A DNA stretch of 64,000 bases from Rhizobium sp. CIAT894 (GCF_000172795.2 NZ_CP020947.1:3475001-3539000), one strand, 5' to 3'. Shown: positions 44,353 through 53,276, counted from the first letter of the stretch. The notes: a model not told the origin generated them from the letters alone. Translations and numbers: made by a program.

Positions 44353-46152
44353 GTGACGCGAAAACTGGCGGCGATCCTGGTCGCGGATGTGGTCGGCTAC
44401 AGCCGCCTCGCCGGTGCGGATGAGGATCGCATCCTGGCGCGGCTGAGAACGCTGCGCAGCGATCTGATCGATCCCACCATTGCCGTGCACAATGGCCGTG
44501 TCGTCAAGCGCACCGGAGACGGAAGCCTTATCGAGTTTCGCAGCGTCGTCGACGCCGTGCGCTGCGCGATCGAGGTGCAGACCGCCATGGTCGAGCGCAA
44601 TATCGGCGTGCCCGCCGAGCATCGCATCGAGTTCCGGGTCGGGATCCATCTGGGTGATGTGGTCGAAGAGGATGACGGCGATTTGATGGGCGACGGCGTC
44701 AATATCGCCGCGCGACTGGAGGGAATTTCCAAACCCGGCGCCATCTGTCTCTCCGAAGACGCCTACCGTCAGGTGAGAGCGCGGCTCGATCTCGCCGTGA
44801 CCGATCTTGGCCAAATTCAGCTCAAGAATATCGCCGAACCGATGCAGGCCTATTTACTCCAGGTCGGAACCGTCTCGCCGCCGGTCCCGGCACGGCAGCC
44901 GGGGAAGCAGCCCGCGTCAAAGCCGCCTTCAGCTGCGACCGTTGCTGACAAGCCTTCCATCGCCGTCCTGGCGTTCAACAACATGAGCGGCGACGCAGAA
45001 CAGGAATATTTCTCCGATGGGATCAGCGAGGACATCATCACCGACCTCTCGAAACTGTCCGAGTTGCACGTGATCGCCCGCAACTCATCCTTCGTCTACA
45101 AGAATGTCACAGCCTCCGTGCCTGAGATGGCCAAGACGCTCGGCGTCCGCTATGTCCTTGAAGGCAGCGTGCGCAAGGCCGGCAACCGCGTGCGTGTCAC
45201 CGCGCAATTGATCGACGCGAGCAATGGCGGACATATCTGGGCCAGCCGCTTCGACCGCGACCTTACCGATATTTTTGCGGTTCAGGACGAACTGACCCAG
45301 GAAATCGTGACAGCCCTCAAGCTGAACCTCACGCATGGCGACCAGGACCGCCTGGCCCAGGGACGCGCAGTCGACGTCAGCGCATATGAGTTGTTGTTGC
45401 GTGGCCGTGAGCAGGCGTCGGCCCATACCCGAACCGGAAATATGGCCGCGCGCAGCCTGGCGGCAGACGCCCTTGCCATCGATCCGGACTATGCCGCGGC
45501 CCAGGCACTCATTTCCTTCACGCATGTGCTCGACTACGTCAACGCCTGGAGCAACGATCCGGAAGCGTCGCTGCAGATCGGACTGGATCTCGCGCAGCGA
45601 ACAGTGGAAATGGCCGAGGACCAGCCCAATAGCCACTTCGCACTGGGCATGGCTTGCATGTGGAACCACGAACTGGACCGGGCGCGGGCGGAAGTGCGGC
45701 AGGGCCTGGCGCTTTCTCCCAACTCCGCCGCCCTGCTGATGCTGATGGCCCATATCCAGATATTCTCCGGCGACCCCCAAGGCGCGCTGGAAACACTCGA
45801 TGTATCGATGCGGCTTGACCCGCATCATCCGGAAATTCTTTTCCAATTTCTCGCCGATGCGCGCTTTTCTCTCGGTGAATATGAGCAGGCGATCGTCGCG
45901 ATCGAGCAGCGGCTTCAGCAAAACGCCCAATCGGAAACGGCCTATGCCCTGCTCGCATCATGCTACGGCCACCTCGGCCGGCCGGAGGAGGCCCGACGGG
46001 CGTGGGAGAAGGCGCTGCAGATCAATCCCGATTTCTCCGTCGAGCGCCGCCGCCGCGTCCTCCCATTCCGCAACCCGGAAGATTTTGACCACCGCGTTGA
46101 AGGGCTCCGCAAAGCGGGGCTGATGGTGTCGGATCCCACCTGCGCTCTTTGA
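44353..46152 (+). CDS. Class III adenylate/guanylate cyclase with TolB-like and TPR domains
   Basis: A 599-residue soluble protein. The cyclase domain (about 1-165) has the first metal Asp in AILVADVVGYSRL, then GDGSLIEF and RVGIHLGDVVEEDDGDLMGDGVNIAARLEG, so metal and base positions look complete. A proline-rich linker (about 175-205) leads to a TolB/CadC-type domain (KPSIAVLAFNNMSGDAEQEYFSDGISEDIITDLSKL, about 208-245) and then TPR-like helices (about 350-560). The start is GTG 44353 with GAGG 8 bases upstream; the open frame reaches back to 44314. Rhizobia carry dozens of such cyclases, mostly of unknown signal. The product may feed Crp-like regulators. Confidence 0.9.
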   Translation: MTRKLAAILVADVVGYSRLAGADEDRILARLRTLRSDLIDPTIAVHNGRVVKRTGDGSLIEFRSVVDAVRCAIEVQTAMVERNIGVPAEHRIEFRVGIHLGDVVEEDDGDLMGDGVNIAARLEGISKPGAICLSEDAYRQVRARLDLAVTDLGQIQLKNIAEPMQAYLLQVGTVSPPVPARQPGKQPASKPPSAATVADKPSIAVLAFNNMSGDAEQEYFSDGISEDIITDLSKLSELHVIARNSSFVYKNVTASVPEMAKTLGVRYVLEGSVRKAGNRVRVTAQLIDASNGGHIWASRFDRDLTDIFAVQDELTQEIVTALKLNLTHGDQDRLAQGRAVDVSAYELLLRGREQASAHTRTGNMAARSLAADALAIDPDYAAAQALISFTHVLDYVNAWSNDPEASLQIGLDLAQRTVEMAEDQPNSHFALGMACMWNHELDRARAEVRQGLALSPNSAALLMLMAHIQIFSGDPQGALETLDVSMRLDPHHPEILFQFLADARFSLGEYEQAIVAIEQRLQQNAQSETAYALLASCYGHLGRPEEARRAWEKALQINPDFSVERRRRVLPFRNPEDFDHRVEGLRKAGLMVSDPTCAL

Positions 46153-46157
46153 CGAAG

Positions 46158-46180
46158 CCGGAGCACCCGACTCCGGTTTT
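46158..46180 (+). terminator. Rho-independent terminator of the cyclase gene
   Basis: CCGGAG and CTCCGG stem around a 7-base loop, followed by TTTT, starting 6 bases after the cyclase stop. Confidence 0.75.
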
Positions 46181-46321
46181 GCAGAGGCCTTCGCGGTCGA
46201 CGCGCACGCGACGGCTGATCTGGCGCAGCGCCTCCAACGACATCTTCCGGAGCGCGTTGGCGCGAAAAAGGGCATCCGAGAAGGCAAGTCGCACGCTCAC
46301 CGGACAGGGCGCAGACCTCTG

Positions 46322-46433
46322 GAGCATGATGCCGAAAAGTGTGAGCGGTTTTCGGACGACATCATGCTCTAACTCTTCAATTTAGAACGGGATTCAGATT
46401 TCAGGCCGACCGGGCCTAAATCATCCTGTTCTA
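46322..46433. repeat. Rhizobial intergenic mosaic repeat (RIME-like), two hairpins
   Basis: Same plan as 17131-17236: AGCATGATGCCGAAAA pairs imperfectly with TTTTCGGACGACATCATGCT, then AGAACGGGAT pairs with ATCATCCTGTTCT. The core GCCGAAAAGTGTGAGCGGTTTTCGG parallels GCGCAAAAGTGTGCAGCGGTTTTGCG of the first copy. It lies between convergent genes. Confidence 0.7.
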
Positions 46434-46439
46434 GCGCGA

Positions 46440-47213
46440 CTACCGCGCTATGAGTTGGTCGGTGTTTGCCAATGCCTTGCGGACGGCATTGCGCGCCATG
46501 GCCGGTCGCTGCAATCGGATGCTTTTCTCGATATTTTCATGAAGTTTCAGCGCGTAACGCAAATTGTCCTCCTCTCGCGTGACATGGGCGAAGAGGTGGT
46601 TCAGCGCCGATTCGATCAATACGCCGAGCGGCACGAGCAAATCATTGCCGGAGGCGCGTAGGATCGCAATGTGAAATCGTGCATCGGATTCCGTTCGCTG
46701 CTGAAGCGATGTCGCCTGCTCCATGTCATGCAGGGCCTGGCTGATTGCGTTCATTTGCTCCTCGGTCCGGCGCTCCGCAGCCAGCGCCGTCGCTTCCGGC
46801 TCGATCATATGCCTGAGTTCCTGCACCGCCTTCAGAAACGATTCCCGATCGGGGGATGCGGCATACCAGCCGAGGACATCTCGGTCGAGCAGGTTCCAAC
46901 GTTCCTTGGGTTCGACCCAACTGCCGATTTTCGGGCGGGAAGAAAGCAGGCCCTTGGCCATCAACATCTTGATGGCTTCGCGCACCGCCGATCGGCTGAC
47001 TTCAAAGACCTCGGACCATTTTGCCTCATTCGGCAGGATCGTGCCCGGCGGGTAGTCGCCGCGCACAATCCGCAGCCCTATCTCGCCCGCCAGAGACACA
47101 TGAACGCTCGCCCCGGCCATGCGGGGAGAATTGGGGCGCCTTGTGGCGGCGGAGCGGCCAACCGTCACCACCTCGACCGGAGCCGCCGGCTTTCCCGATT
47201 TCTTGTCAGGCAT
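46440..47213 (-). CDS. GntR-family (FCD/FadR subfamily) transcriptional regulator
   Basis: A 257-residue regulator. The N-terminal winged helix (LRIVRGDYPPGTILPNEAKWSEVFEVSRSAVREAIKMLMAKGLLSSRPKIGSWV, about 48-101) is followed by an all-helical FCD domain with the metal-ligand pattern: Asp/His in ESDARFHIAILRASGN (about 175-190), His in HLFAHV and the last His in LHENIEKSI (about 228). The same strand carries the binding-protein and epimerase genes upstream. It probably controls the ABC importer from the palindrome at 49481-49493. Confidence 0.9.
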   Translation of the reverse strand: MPDKKSGKPAAPVEVVTVGRSAATRRPNSPRMAGASVHVSLAGEIGLRIVRGDYPPGTILPNEAKWSEVFEVSRSAVREAIKMLMAKGLLSSRPKIGSWVEPKERWNLLDRDVLGWYAASPDRESFLKAVQELRHMIEPEATALAAERRTEEQMNAISQALHDMEQATSLQQRTESDARFHIAILRASGNDLLVPLGVLIESALNHLFAHVTREEDNLRYALKLHENIEKSIRLQRPAMARNAVRKALANTDQLIAR

Positions 47214-47371
47214 TTACGTCTACTGCCTCAGCATTCATTCGACTGTCTGCGCGTACTATCGAAACAATCGTAATAACGAGGAAGTCGCCTGCGATTGACC
47301 CCGCCAAAAAGCGCGGAATCCAGGGTACGTCAAGCCCCGCGGATCTTCCGATCTGCCTCAAGGGGACAGTC

Positions 47372-47398
47372 GGCGGCACCCGTGAACCGGGCGCCGCC
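47372..47398. terminator. GC-rich stem-loop after the binding-protein gene
   Basis: GGCGGC and GCCGCC arms with partly paired interior, 11 bases past the stop of the binding-protein gene read on the minus strand. There is no T run, so it may be a weak terminator or mRNA-stabilising stem. Confidence 0.4.
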
Positions 47399-47409
47399 AA
47401 ACAGCAAAC

Positions 47410-48396
47410 CTACTTTTGAATGCAGGTATCGACGGTATCCTTCGTGCACTCGTCGAGCCCGGTGAATACCGGATCTTCCACCGGTTTGCCGGCAATCAGA
47501 TCCATCATCACCGAAGGGGCCTTATAGCCCATTTCGAACGGCCTTTGGCCGACGAGCGCCGTCACCAGGCCTTCGCTCGCAATAGCTACCTCGTCGCCGA
47601 TCGTGTCGGCAGCGCCGATGACGAAATCGTTGCTGGCGATCTTGGCGGCCATGGGCTTGAACAGGTCGCGATAGGGTTGCGGCGCGCCGAACAACGGCCA
47701 GCCACCCATAATGCCGAATGCGTCCAGGTCGGGATTGGCCGCCAGGATATCGGTCATTGCCTGAACACCCTTGGCGCCATCGTCATTGGTGAACACCGGG
47801 CAGCCGGCGACCTCGGTCCAACCACCCTCGCCTTTCAGCGCGGCAAGGCCTTTCTGGCCGGTGAGCGTGTCGCGCATGCCTTGTGCGCGGCGTAGAATAT
47901 TGTCGGCTCCCGGATTGCCTTCGATCGTGCAGATCTTGCCGCCCTTCGGCTTGGCCTTCTTGATATATTCGCCGATGCGGGCGCCCATCAGATAGTTGTC
48001 GGTGCCGAGATAGGTCTTGCGCAACGCGGCATCCTCGGCTGCAAGATCGGCATCGAGCGTCATCACCGGAACCGTCGGATTGGCGGTTTTCAGGGTCTGG
48101 GCGATGAGTTTTGCATTTGACGGCGAAATTGCGATGGCAGCGGTGTCCGCCTTGCCCAGCATATCCTGAACAATCTGCGCTTCGCCGGCTTCATCGGATG
48201 TCGATGCCGGGCCGGTGTAGAAGCACTCGTATTCCGCCGTGGGATTCTCCTTGTTCCATTTCTGGCAACCCTGATTGATTGCTTCGAAGAACGGATTGTC
48301 GAGGCCTTTGACGACGATGACGAGTTGCTTCTTGGCCAGAGCCTGCCCGGCGGTCAGTGCGAGAACTGCGGCTGTCAGTAATAATGCCTTCCTCAT
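47410..48396 (-). CDS. ABC sugar importer periplasmic binding protein, ribose type (PBP1 family)
   Basis: A 328-residue periplasmic protein. The signal peptide (RKALLLTAAVLALTAGQALA) is cleaved near residue 21. The type I fold opens QLVIVVKGLDNPFFEAINQGCQKW (about 24-47), and AIAISPSNAKLIAQTL plus VPVMTLDADL lie where RbsB relatives contact the sugar. GGGAGG precedes the ATG at 48396. It matches the ATPase and permease at 49678-51457, which are on the other strand, so the importer is split over a divergent promoter. The sugar is unknown. Confidence 0.9.
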   Translation of the reverse strand: MRKALLLTAAVLALTAGQALAKKQLVIVVKGLDNPFFEAINQGCQKWNKENPTAEYECFYTGPASTSDEAGEAQIVQDMLGKADTAAIAISPSNAKLIAQTLKTANPTVPVMTLDADLAAEDAALRKTYLGTDNYLMGARIGEYIKKAKPKGGKICTIEGNPGADNILRRAQGMRDTLTGQKGLAALKGEGGWTEVAGCPVFTNDDGAKGVQAMTDILAANPDLDAFGIMGGWPLFGAPQPYRDLFKPMAAKIASNDFVIGAADTIGDEVAIASEGLVTALVGQRPFEMGYKAPSVMMDLIAGKPVEDPVFTGLDECTKDTVDTCIQK

Positions 48397-48444
48397 GGTT
48401 TCCTCCCTTGAAACAGACGGGCACGGCATGCCCGCCACACGAAA

Positions 48445-49425
48445 TCAACCCGGATACCAGACGACGCGAGGTTCCTCCTTCGAACGCTCGTATTGCCATG
48501 CCGAGTCGATAAGCATTTCGAGATCGTAGGCTGGCCGCCAATCCAGCAGGTACTTCGCCTTGCTGTTGTCCATCCAATTGGAATGGAAGCGGCTTGGTAT
48601 GTCGACGGAATCGAGATTGCGCGTGCGCTGGAGATAGGCGGCGACTTCAGCATAGTCGACGGGCCGGTCCATACAGATATTGAAGAGCTGCCGCTCCGCC
48701 CGGGGGTTGTCGATCGCTGCCAATATTGCCGATACGAGATCGTCGACATGCACGAAATTGCGTTTCAGCGGGCGTCCATCGGCATCAAGCAGCAGTGGCA
48801 CCGTCCCTATGGTCGCATAGCGCCGCGCCGCATCTTCCGGGACGAGCGTCTTCCAGTCCGGGCCGCCAAAGACGTCGTCTCCAAAAGACAGCGAATACTT
48901 GAAATCGTCCTTTTCCATGATCCAGGGCGCGCGCAGGCAACAGCCATTGAGGCCATATTGAATGCCGAATTGCTCCAGCACGACCTCTTCCAGAACCTTG
49001 GAGAGCGCATAGCTTCCGGGATAGGCACAATGCGGCGCTTTCTCGGTGATCGGGCCGTCGTGGCGATAGTGGAAATGTCCGATGCCCGCATCGCCGCCGA
49101 TCAGGATGAACTGGCGTGCCGTGACGCTCGTACGGAACTCCTCGAGCAGCCAGAAGAGACCTTTGACCGTGACATCGATGATATCTTCCGGCGTTTCCTT
49201 GCATGTGGCGAGATGCACGACATGCGTAACGTCTTTGAGCGCCGCTGCCACGGCATTGCGATCGGCGATCGAGCCGCGGATGACCTCGACACGGTCGGTC
49301 TCATCGCACACACGGTTATGACAAAGCGCGCGGATGCGGGCTTTGGAAAAGCTCGGATCGTCAAGCAGCCCAGCTATGAAGCGCCGCCCGACCTTGCCCG
49401 TCGCACCGGTCACAAGGATCAGCAT
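48445..49425 (-). CDS. NAD-dependent epimerase/dehydratase (extended SDR)
   Basis: A 326-residue Rossmann-fold enzyme. The NAD motif LVTGATGKVGRRF lies at 4-16, THVVHLATCKETPEDIIDVTVKG at about 69-91, and the catalytic Tyr-x3-Lys in PGSYALSKVLEE (about 147-158). The C-terminal DLVSAILAAIDN block is typical of sugar epimerases. It is 48 bases upstream of the binding-protein gene on the same strand and probably acts on the imported sugar or its oxidised form. GGAG lies 7-8 bases before the ATG. Confidence 0.9.
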   Translation of the reverse strand: MLILVTGATGKVGRRFIAGLLDDPSFSKARIRALCHNRVCDETDRVEVIRGSIADRNAVAAALKDVTHVVHLATCKETPEDIIDVTVKGLFWLLEEFRTSVTARQFILIGGDAGIGHFHYRHDGPITEKAPHCAYPGSYALSKVLEEVVLEQFGIQYGLNGCCLRAPWIMEKDDFKYSLSFGDDVFGGPDWKTLVPEDAARRYATIGTVPLLLDADGRPLKRNFVHVDDLVSAILAAIDNPRAERQLFNICMDRPVDYAEVAAYLQRTRNLDSVDIPSRFHSNWMDNSKAKYLLDWRPAYDLEMLIDSAWQYERSKEEPRVVWYPG

Positions 49426-49480
49426 GCCGTATCTCCCCCGCTGATAGCTAATATCCGAGCGCCGGTCTCGTCAAATGATA

Positions 49481-49493
49481 TTTGTCTGACAAA
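49481..49493. promoter_or_regulatory. FadR-type GntR operator candidate in the divergent importer promoter
   Basis: TTTGTC-T-GACAAA, a perfect 13-base palindrome containing the FadR-subfamily core TNGTNNNACNA. It sits between the epimerase (start 49425) and the ATPase gene (start 49678), so one bound repressor could control both arms. The GntR gene at 46440-47213 is the natural candidate. Confidence 0.6.
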
Positions 49494-49677
49494 ACAGATT
49501 TTTGCGACAATAGGGCCGATACCTCGGACAATGAGTTGACGCTGTCGCCGGCTTTTGCGTAAATGCTCATGATCGCCTTTCCTGGGAGGACCTTGGAAAG
49601 GCGAACTCGCTGGAACCTCGCACCGAAGGCAAGTCGGCTGTGACGGATAGCCTGCAAATTGGGAGGCAGGGAGACGG

Positions 49678-50418
49678 GTGGCGGTTCTTGAGCTCACCAA
49701 TATTTCCAAGCATTTCGGCGCCATCCAGGCCGTCAACGATGTTTCGTTTTCGCTCGAGGCGGGGCAGGTTGTCGGCCTGATGGGCGACAACGGTGCCGGT
49801 AAGTCTACATTGGTCAAGATGATCGCCGGCAACTTTCGCCCGAGCCACGGATCCATACGGCTCGACGGCGCCGATCTCGTGCTTCATCGGCCGAAGGAAG
49901 CGCGCCAGCATGGCATCGAGATCGTTCATCAGGATTTGGCGCTCTGCGACAATCTGACGGCGGCGGCCAACGTCTTCCTCGGGCGGGAATTGCGCCGCGG
50001 CATATGGCCTCTTCGCATCCTCGACTACAAGGCCATGTACAAGCGCGCCGGCGAGATATTCCGCGAGCTCAAATCCGAGACGCGGCCCCGCGATCTCGTC
50101 AGGCAGATGTCAGGTGGCCAGCGGCAAGCGGTAGCGATCGGCCGCACGATGCTGTCGGAAGCGAAAATCGTATTGATGGATGAACCGACAGCAGCCATTT
50201 CCGTGCGCCAGGTGGCTGAGGTTCTCAATCTCATCCGCCAATTGCGTGACCGGGGCATTGTCGTTGTCCTGATCAGCCACCGCATGCCCGACGTCTTTTC
50301 GGTCGCCGACCGCGTGATCGTGATGCGGCGGGGCAGAAAAGTGGCCGACAAGCAGATTGCGGCAAGTTCGCCGGAGGAAGTGACGGGACTGATCACCGGC
50401 GCCATCGAACAGGTTTGA
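49678..50418 (+). CDS. ABC sugar importer ATPase, single-domain ribose type
   Basis: A 246-residue ATPase. Walker A GDNGAGKST (about 37), signature MSGGQRQAVAIGRTM (about 142), Walker B IVLMDEPTAAISV (about 162) and switch His (LISHRMPDVF) are intact. Classical RbsA proteins have two ATPase halves of about 500 residues; this is the half-size form seen in many rhizobial sugar systems (FrcA type), which works as a homodimer. The start is GTG at 49678. The permease follows after 40 bases. Confidence 0.92.
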   Translation: MAVLELTNISKHFGAIQAVNDVSFSLEAGQVVGLMGDNGAGKSTLVKMIAGNFRPSHGSIRLDGADLVLHRPKEARQHGIEIVHQDLALCDNLTAAANVFLGRELRRGIWPLRILDYKAMYKRAGEIFRELKSETRPRDLVRQMSGGQRQAVAIGRTMLSEAKIVLMDEPTAAISVRQVAEVLNLIRQLRDRGIVVVLISHRMPDVFSVADRVIVMRRGRKVADKQIAASSPEEVTGLITGAIEQV

Positions 50419-50458
50419 TCGATGCTCTCCGTTGCAACAGGAAAGAAGAAGGTCGACG

Positions 50459-51457
50459 ATGGCAATGACACTTGACCAGACGATCGGACAGAGGCAGCGG
50501 GGCTGGCTTGCGACGATCATCAGCGGCCAGACATTCTGGGTGCTGATTGCGGTCATTCTCGCCTGCATCTTTCTGTCGATGGCGACCGATTCCTTTGCGA
50601 CCGCGAAGAATATCTACAACATTACCCGCAACGTCACTTTCGTCGCCATTATCGCACTCGGCATGACACTGGTCATCATCACCGGCGGTATCGATTTGTC
50701 CGTCGGCTCGGTGCTTTGTCTGTGCAGCATGGTGCTGGCGGTCACCATGCACGCGGGATACGGTATTGAAGTCGGCATCGCCGCCTCGATCGGCACGGCT
50801 CTTCTGGTCGGAGCTTTCAACGGCGTATTGATTGCCTATCTCGGCTTCCCGCCTTTTGTCGTCACGCTGGGCATGCTGTCTATCGCGCGTAGCCTTGCGA
50901 TGGTTGCATCCAACAACACCGTCGTTTTCCAGTTCGGTCCCGATCACGACAAGCTTCTGGCGCTCGGCGGCGGCGCTTGGGTTTTCGGCATCGCCAATCC
51001 CGTGCTTTACATGCTGGTGCTGGCGCTCATGACCGGTTTCGTGCTGCGTTGGACCAAGTTCGGCCGTTATGTTTTTGCTATCGGCGGCAATGAGCACGCC
51101 GCAACGCTGACCGGCGTTCCCGTGCAGCGGATCAAGGTTATCGTCTATATGATTTCTGCCTTGTCGGCGGGGATTGCCGGCATCATTCAGACCGGCTGGC
51201 TTGGCGCCGTCACCACAAATATCGGCGCTGGAATGGAACTTCAGGTCATTGCCGCCGCGGTTATCGGCGGCGCCAATCTCGCCGGCGGCGTCGGTACCGC
51301 CTTCGGAGCCTTGGTCGGCGCCGCACTTATCGAGGTCATCCGCAACAGTCTCGGCCTGCTCGGCATCAACGCCTTCTGGCAAGGATGCTTTATCGGTGGG
51401 GCAATTGTGCTCGCCGTGCTGTTTGACCGACTTCGCAACTTGCGACAGGGCGAGTAG
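50459..51457 (+). CDS. ABC sugar importer permease, RbsC/FrcC type
   Basis: A 332-residue inner-membrane protein with about 8-10 helices. Family blocks are VTFVAIIALGMTLVIITGGIDLSVGS (about 59-84), GFPPFVVTLGMLSIARSLA (about 132-150), GRYVFAIGGNEHAATLTGVPVQRIKV (about 200-225) and AAAVIGGANLAGGVGTAFGALVGA (about 264-287). AAGG precedes the ATG at 50459. It completes the importer with the ATPase before it and the binding protein at 47410-48396. Confidence 0.93.
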   Translation: MAMTLDQTIGQRQRGWLATIISGQTFWVLIAVILACIFLSMATDSFATAKNIYNITRNVTFVAIIALGMTLVIITGGIDLSVGSVLCLCSMVLAVTMHAGYGIEVGIAASIGTALLVGAFNGVLIAYLGFPPFVVTLGMLSIARSLAMVASNNTVVFQFGPDHDKLLALGGGAWVFGIANPVLYMLVLALMTGFVLRWTKFGRYVFAIGGNEHAATLTGVPVQRIKVIVYMISALSAGIAGIIQTGWLGAVTTNIGAGMELQVIAAAVIGGANLAGGVGTAFGALVGAALIEVIRNSLGLLGINAFWQGCFIGGAIVLAVLFDRLRNLRQGE

Positions 51458-52571
51458 GCGAATACGTCCTCCGGAAGTGCGCCGGCACCGATCGGCATTC
51501 AAGCCGACGATCGCTTGTGAGGCCGAAAGCCTCCCCGGATGGAGCCTTCATTTCTTCCCATCCACCAGCGCCTCTTTCCGCCGGCGGCGCGGCAGGAGCG
51601 ATTTGAGGTACCCCCCAGATCGGCGAGATAACGTAGCCGACCACGGGAATTGTGATCAAGCCGACGACGATACCGACGATGCCGGCGCCTGCGGCTTCGA
51701 CGATCCAGCGCAGCACGGACGTCAGAACGGGAATGGCATGCGTGACCGCCTCCCCGGCATCATGGATCAGATGCGCAAGTCCGCCCGCGCCATAGGCTTC
51801 GAGGCCGTGAACGATGATGCCGCCGCCGACCCAGATCATGGCAGCCGTTCCGACAACACCGAGTACTTTCAGAAAATAAGGCATGCCGGTGACAAGCCCT
51901 CGTCCGACCGCGCGGAAGAAGGGGCCTATCGGAGGCGCCGTCTGCGAGCGCGCCATCATCAGCCCCAGATCATCGGCCTTCACGATCAGCCCCACGCCAC
52001 CATAGACCATGACCGTTATACCGAGGCCTACGACGGCAAGAATAAAGGCCTGCGTGAATATGTTGCCTGACGGCAGCGCGCCGAGCGTAATCGCCATAAT
52101 TTCGGCCGAGAGAATGAAATCCGTCTTGATCGCACCGGCAACCTTCTGGTCTTCGAGCGATCGCGCATCGAGGCTTGCTGTCTCGAGTGCCGATTCATGG
52201 ACGTGGGCAGCATGCGGCAGCACCAGCCCATAGACTTTTTCTACGCCTTCGTAGCAGAGAAAAAGTCCGCCGATCATAAGCAGCGGTGTGATCGCCTGCG
52301 GCGCGACAAGGCTCAGGATAAGCGCTGCTGGAAGCAGGATCAGAAGCTTGTTCTTCAGCGAACCTAGCGCGATCTTGCCGATGATCGGCAATTCGCGTGA
52401 TGCCGAAAATCCGGTGACGTAGCGGGGGGTGACTGCCGCATCATCGATGACCACGCCTGCCGCTTTCGCACCGGCTTTGGCTGCTTGGCCGGCAATATCG
52501 TCAAGCGAGGCCGCAGCCACCTTGGCCAATGCGGCGATATCATCAAGAAGGGCGATCAGGCCAACACTCAT
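51390..52571 (-). CDS. DUF808/YedI-family membrane protein with a 3' frameshift
   Basis: An inner-membrane protein of unknown function with several long hydrophobic helices. MSVGLIALLDDIAALAKVAAASLDDIA (1-27) is the family N-terminus, and GGAGG lies 5 bases before the ATG. As read, the frame runs to 51390 (393 residues) and overlaps the convergent permease by 68 bases. Removing one base from the C6 run at 51611-51616 restores the ending WGYLKSLLPRRRRKEALVDGKK and a stop at 51548, giving about 340 residues. The gene is therefore frameshifted, either really or by a sequence error. Neighbours give no hint of function. Confidence 0.82.
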   Translation of the reverse strand: MSVGLIALLDDIAALAKVAAASLDDIAGQAAKAGAKAAGVVIDDAAVTPRYVTGFSASRELPIIGKIALGSLKNKLLILLPAALILSLVAPQAITPLLMIGGLFLCYEGVEKVYGLVLPHAAHVHESALETASLDARSLEDQKVAGAIKTDFILSAEIMAITLGALPSGNIFTQAFILAVVGLGITVMVYGGVGLIVKADDLGLMMARSQTAPPIGPFFRAVGRGLVTGMPYFLKVLGVVGTAAMIWVGGGIIVHGLEAYGAGGLAHLIHDAGEAVTHAIPVLTSVLRWIVEAAGAGIVGIVVGLITIPVVGYVISPIWGVPQIAPAAPPAERGAGGWEEMKAPSGEAFGLTSDRRLECRSVPAHFRRTYSPTRPVASCEVGQTARRAQLPHR

Positions 52572-52832
52572 TCGAGCCTCCGTTGGGAAGACAGATTTAC
52601 ATAACGAAAAATGGAAAACCGTCCTCCAACGACCTCGAGGCGAGACGTGGCATTCTCCGCCGGGAAGATGCCACGCACTGATCGCAACGGCAATGCCGCT
52701 TTTATTCACCCCGCATCTGGCGTAGTTAGCATACCCGCTCGTCGGATCCGAGAAGCGTCAGCTTCCGCAACTCGGTGCGCTGGAAGATGATGTCGCCGGC
52801 CAGCGATAACCGATCTCTGCCCCCAGAAACGC

Positions 52833-52857
52833 AAAAACCCGCCAGGAGGCGGGTTTT
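52833..52857. terminator. Rho-independent terminator next to the tRNA 3' remnant
   Basis: CCCGCC and GGCGGG stem around AGGA, with an A run on one side and a T run on the other, so it can work in both directions. Read on the minus strand it lies 16 bases after the tRNA CCA end, as expected for the original tRNA terminator. Confidence 0.8.
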
Positions 52858-52873
52858 GGCGGAAGTAAAGATT

Positions 52874-52886
52874 TGGTTGCGGGGGC
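52874..52886 (-). other. 3' end of an initiator tRNA (fMet), remnant or attachment site
   Basis: On the minus strand it reads GCCCCCGCAACCA, identical to the acceptor-stem 3' strand plus CCA of bacterial tRNA-fMet. The T-arm sequence expected upstream (GGTTCAAATCC) is absent, so this is only the last 13 bases. tRNA 3' ends are usual integration sites, and the neighbouring etfB is truncated. Confidence 0.6.
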
Positions 52887-53276
52887 CTGATGGCATGGAG
52901 ACTTGTAAATTGGTCGAATTTGGAGGGTGTGTGTTGGCCAGCGCCGTGCGCAGCGTCTCCTCGGCCTTGGCGGGACCGATCGAGACGACCACGACTTCCT
53001 CGGCCTTGCCGGCTTCCTTCAGCCGCAGCGCCTCTTCCACCGAGATCTCGTCGAACGGGTTCATCGACATCTTCACATTGGCTAGCTCGACACCCGTGCC
53101 ATCCGGACGAACCCGGATCTTCACGTTGTAGTCGACGACGCGCTTGACGGGCACGAGAATCTTCATGGATACCTCCATTTATGCCAATGGTTAGCTGCCT
53201 CGACTGAGTTATCTGCTGCGCTGCGGCGGAAGTATTGCGCTAGATATCTCAAGTCGATATTCACGCATTCACCAAG

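Larger units (their letters stand above)
52726..53166 (-). pseudogene. etfB: Truncated electron transfer flavoprotein beta subunit (etfB remnant)
   Basis: Starts as a normal EtfB ([19 protein letters not shown], then [17 protein letters not shown] and [19 protein letters not shown]; about 77 residues), with GGAGG before the ATG at 53166. Homology stops at about 52936, where EtfB should continue with MGADR and about 170 more residues including the AMP-binding part. The frame then reads into unrelated DNA, the tRNA remnant and the terminator, to 52726. It cannot form a functional ETF. The break marks a recombination point. Confidence 0.85.

Noticed and set aside
50393..51502. 369-codon minus-strand frame opposite the RbsC-type permease
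   Set aside because: Antisense shadow; the permease on the plus strand has all family blocks.
52726..52935. The tail of the etfB frame as a novel C-terminal domain
   Set aside because: It reads through a tRNA end and a terminator hairpin, so it is noncoding DNA that happens to stay open.
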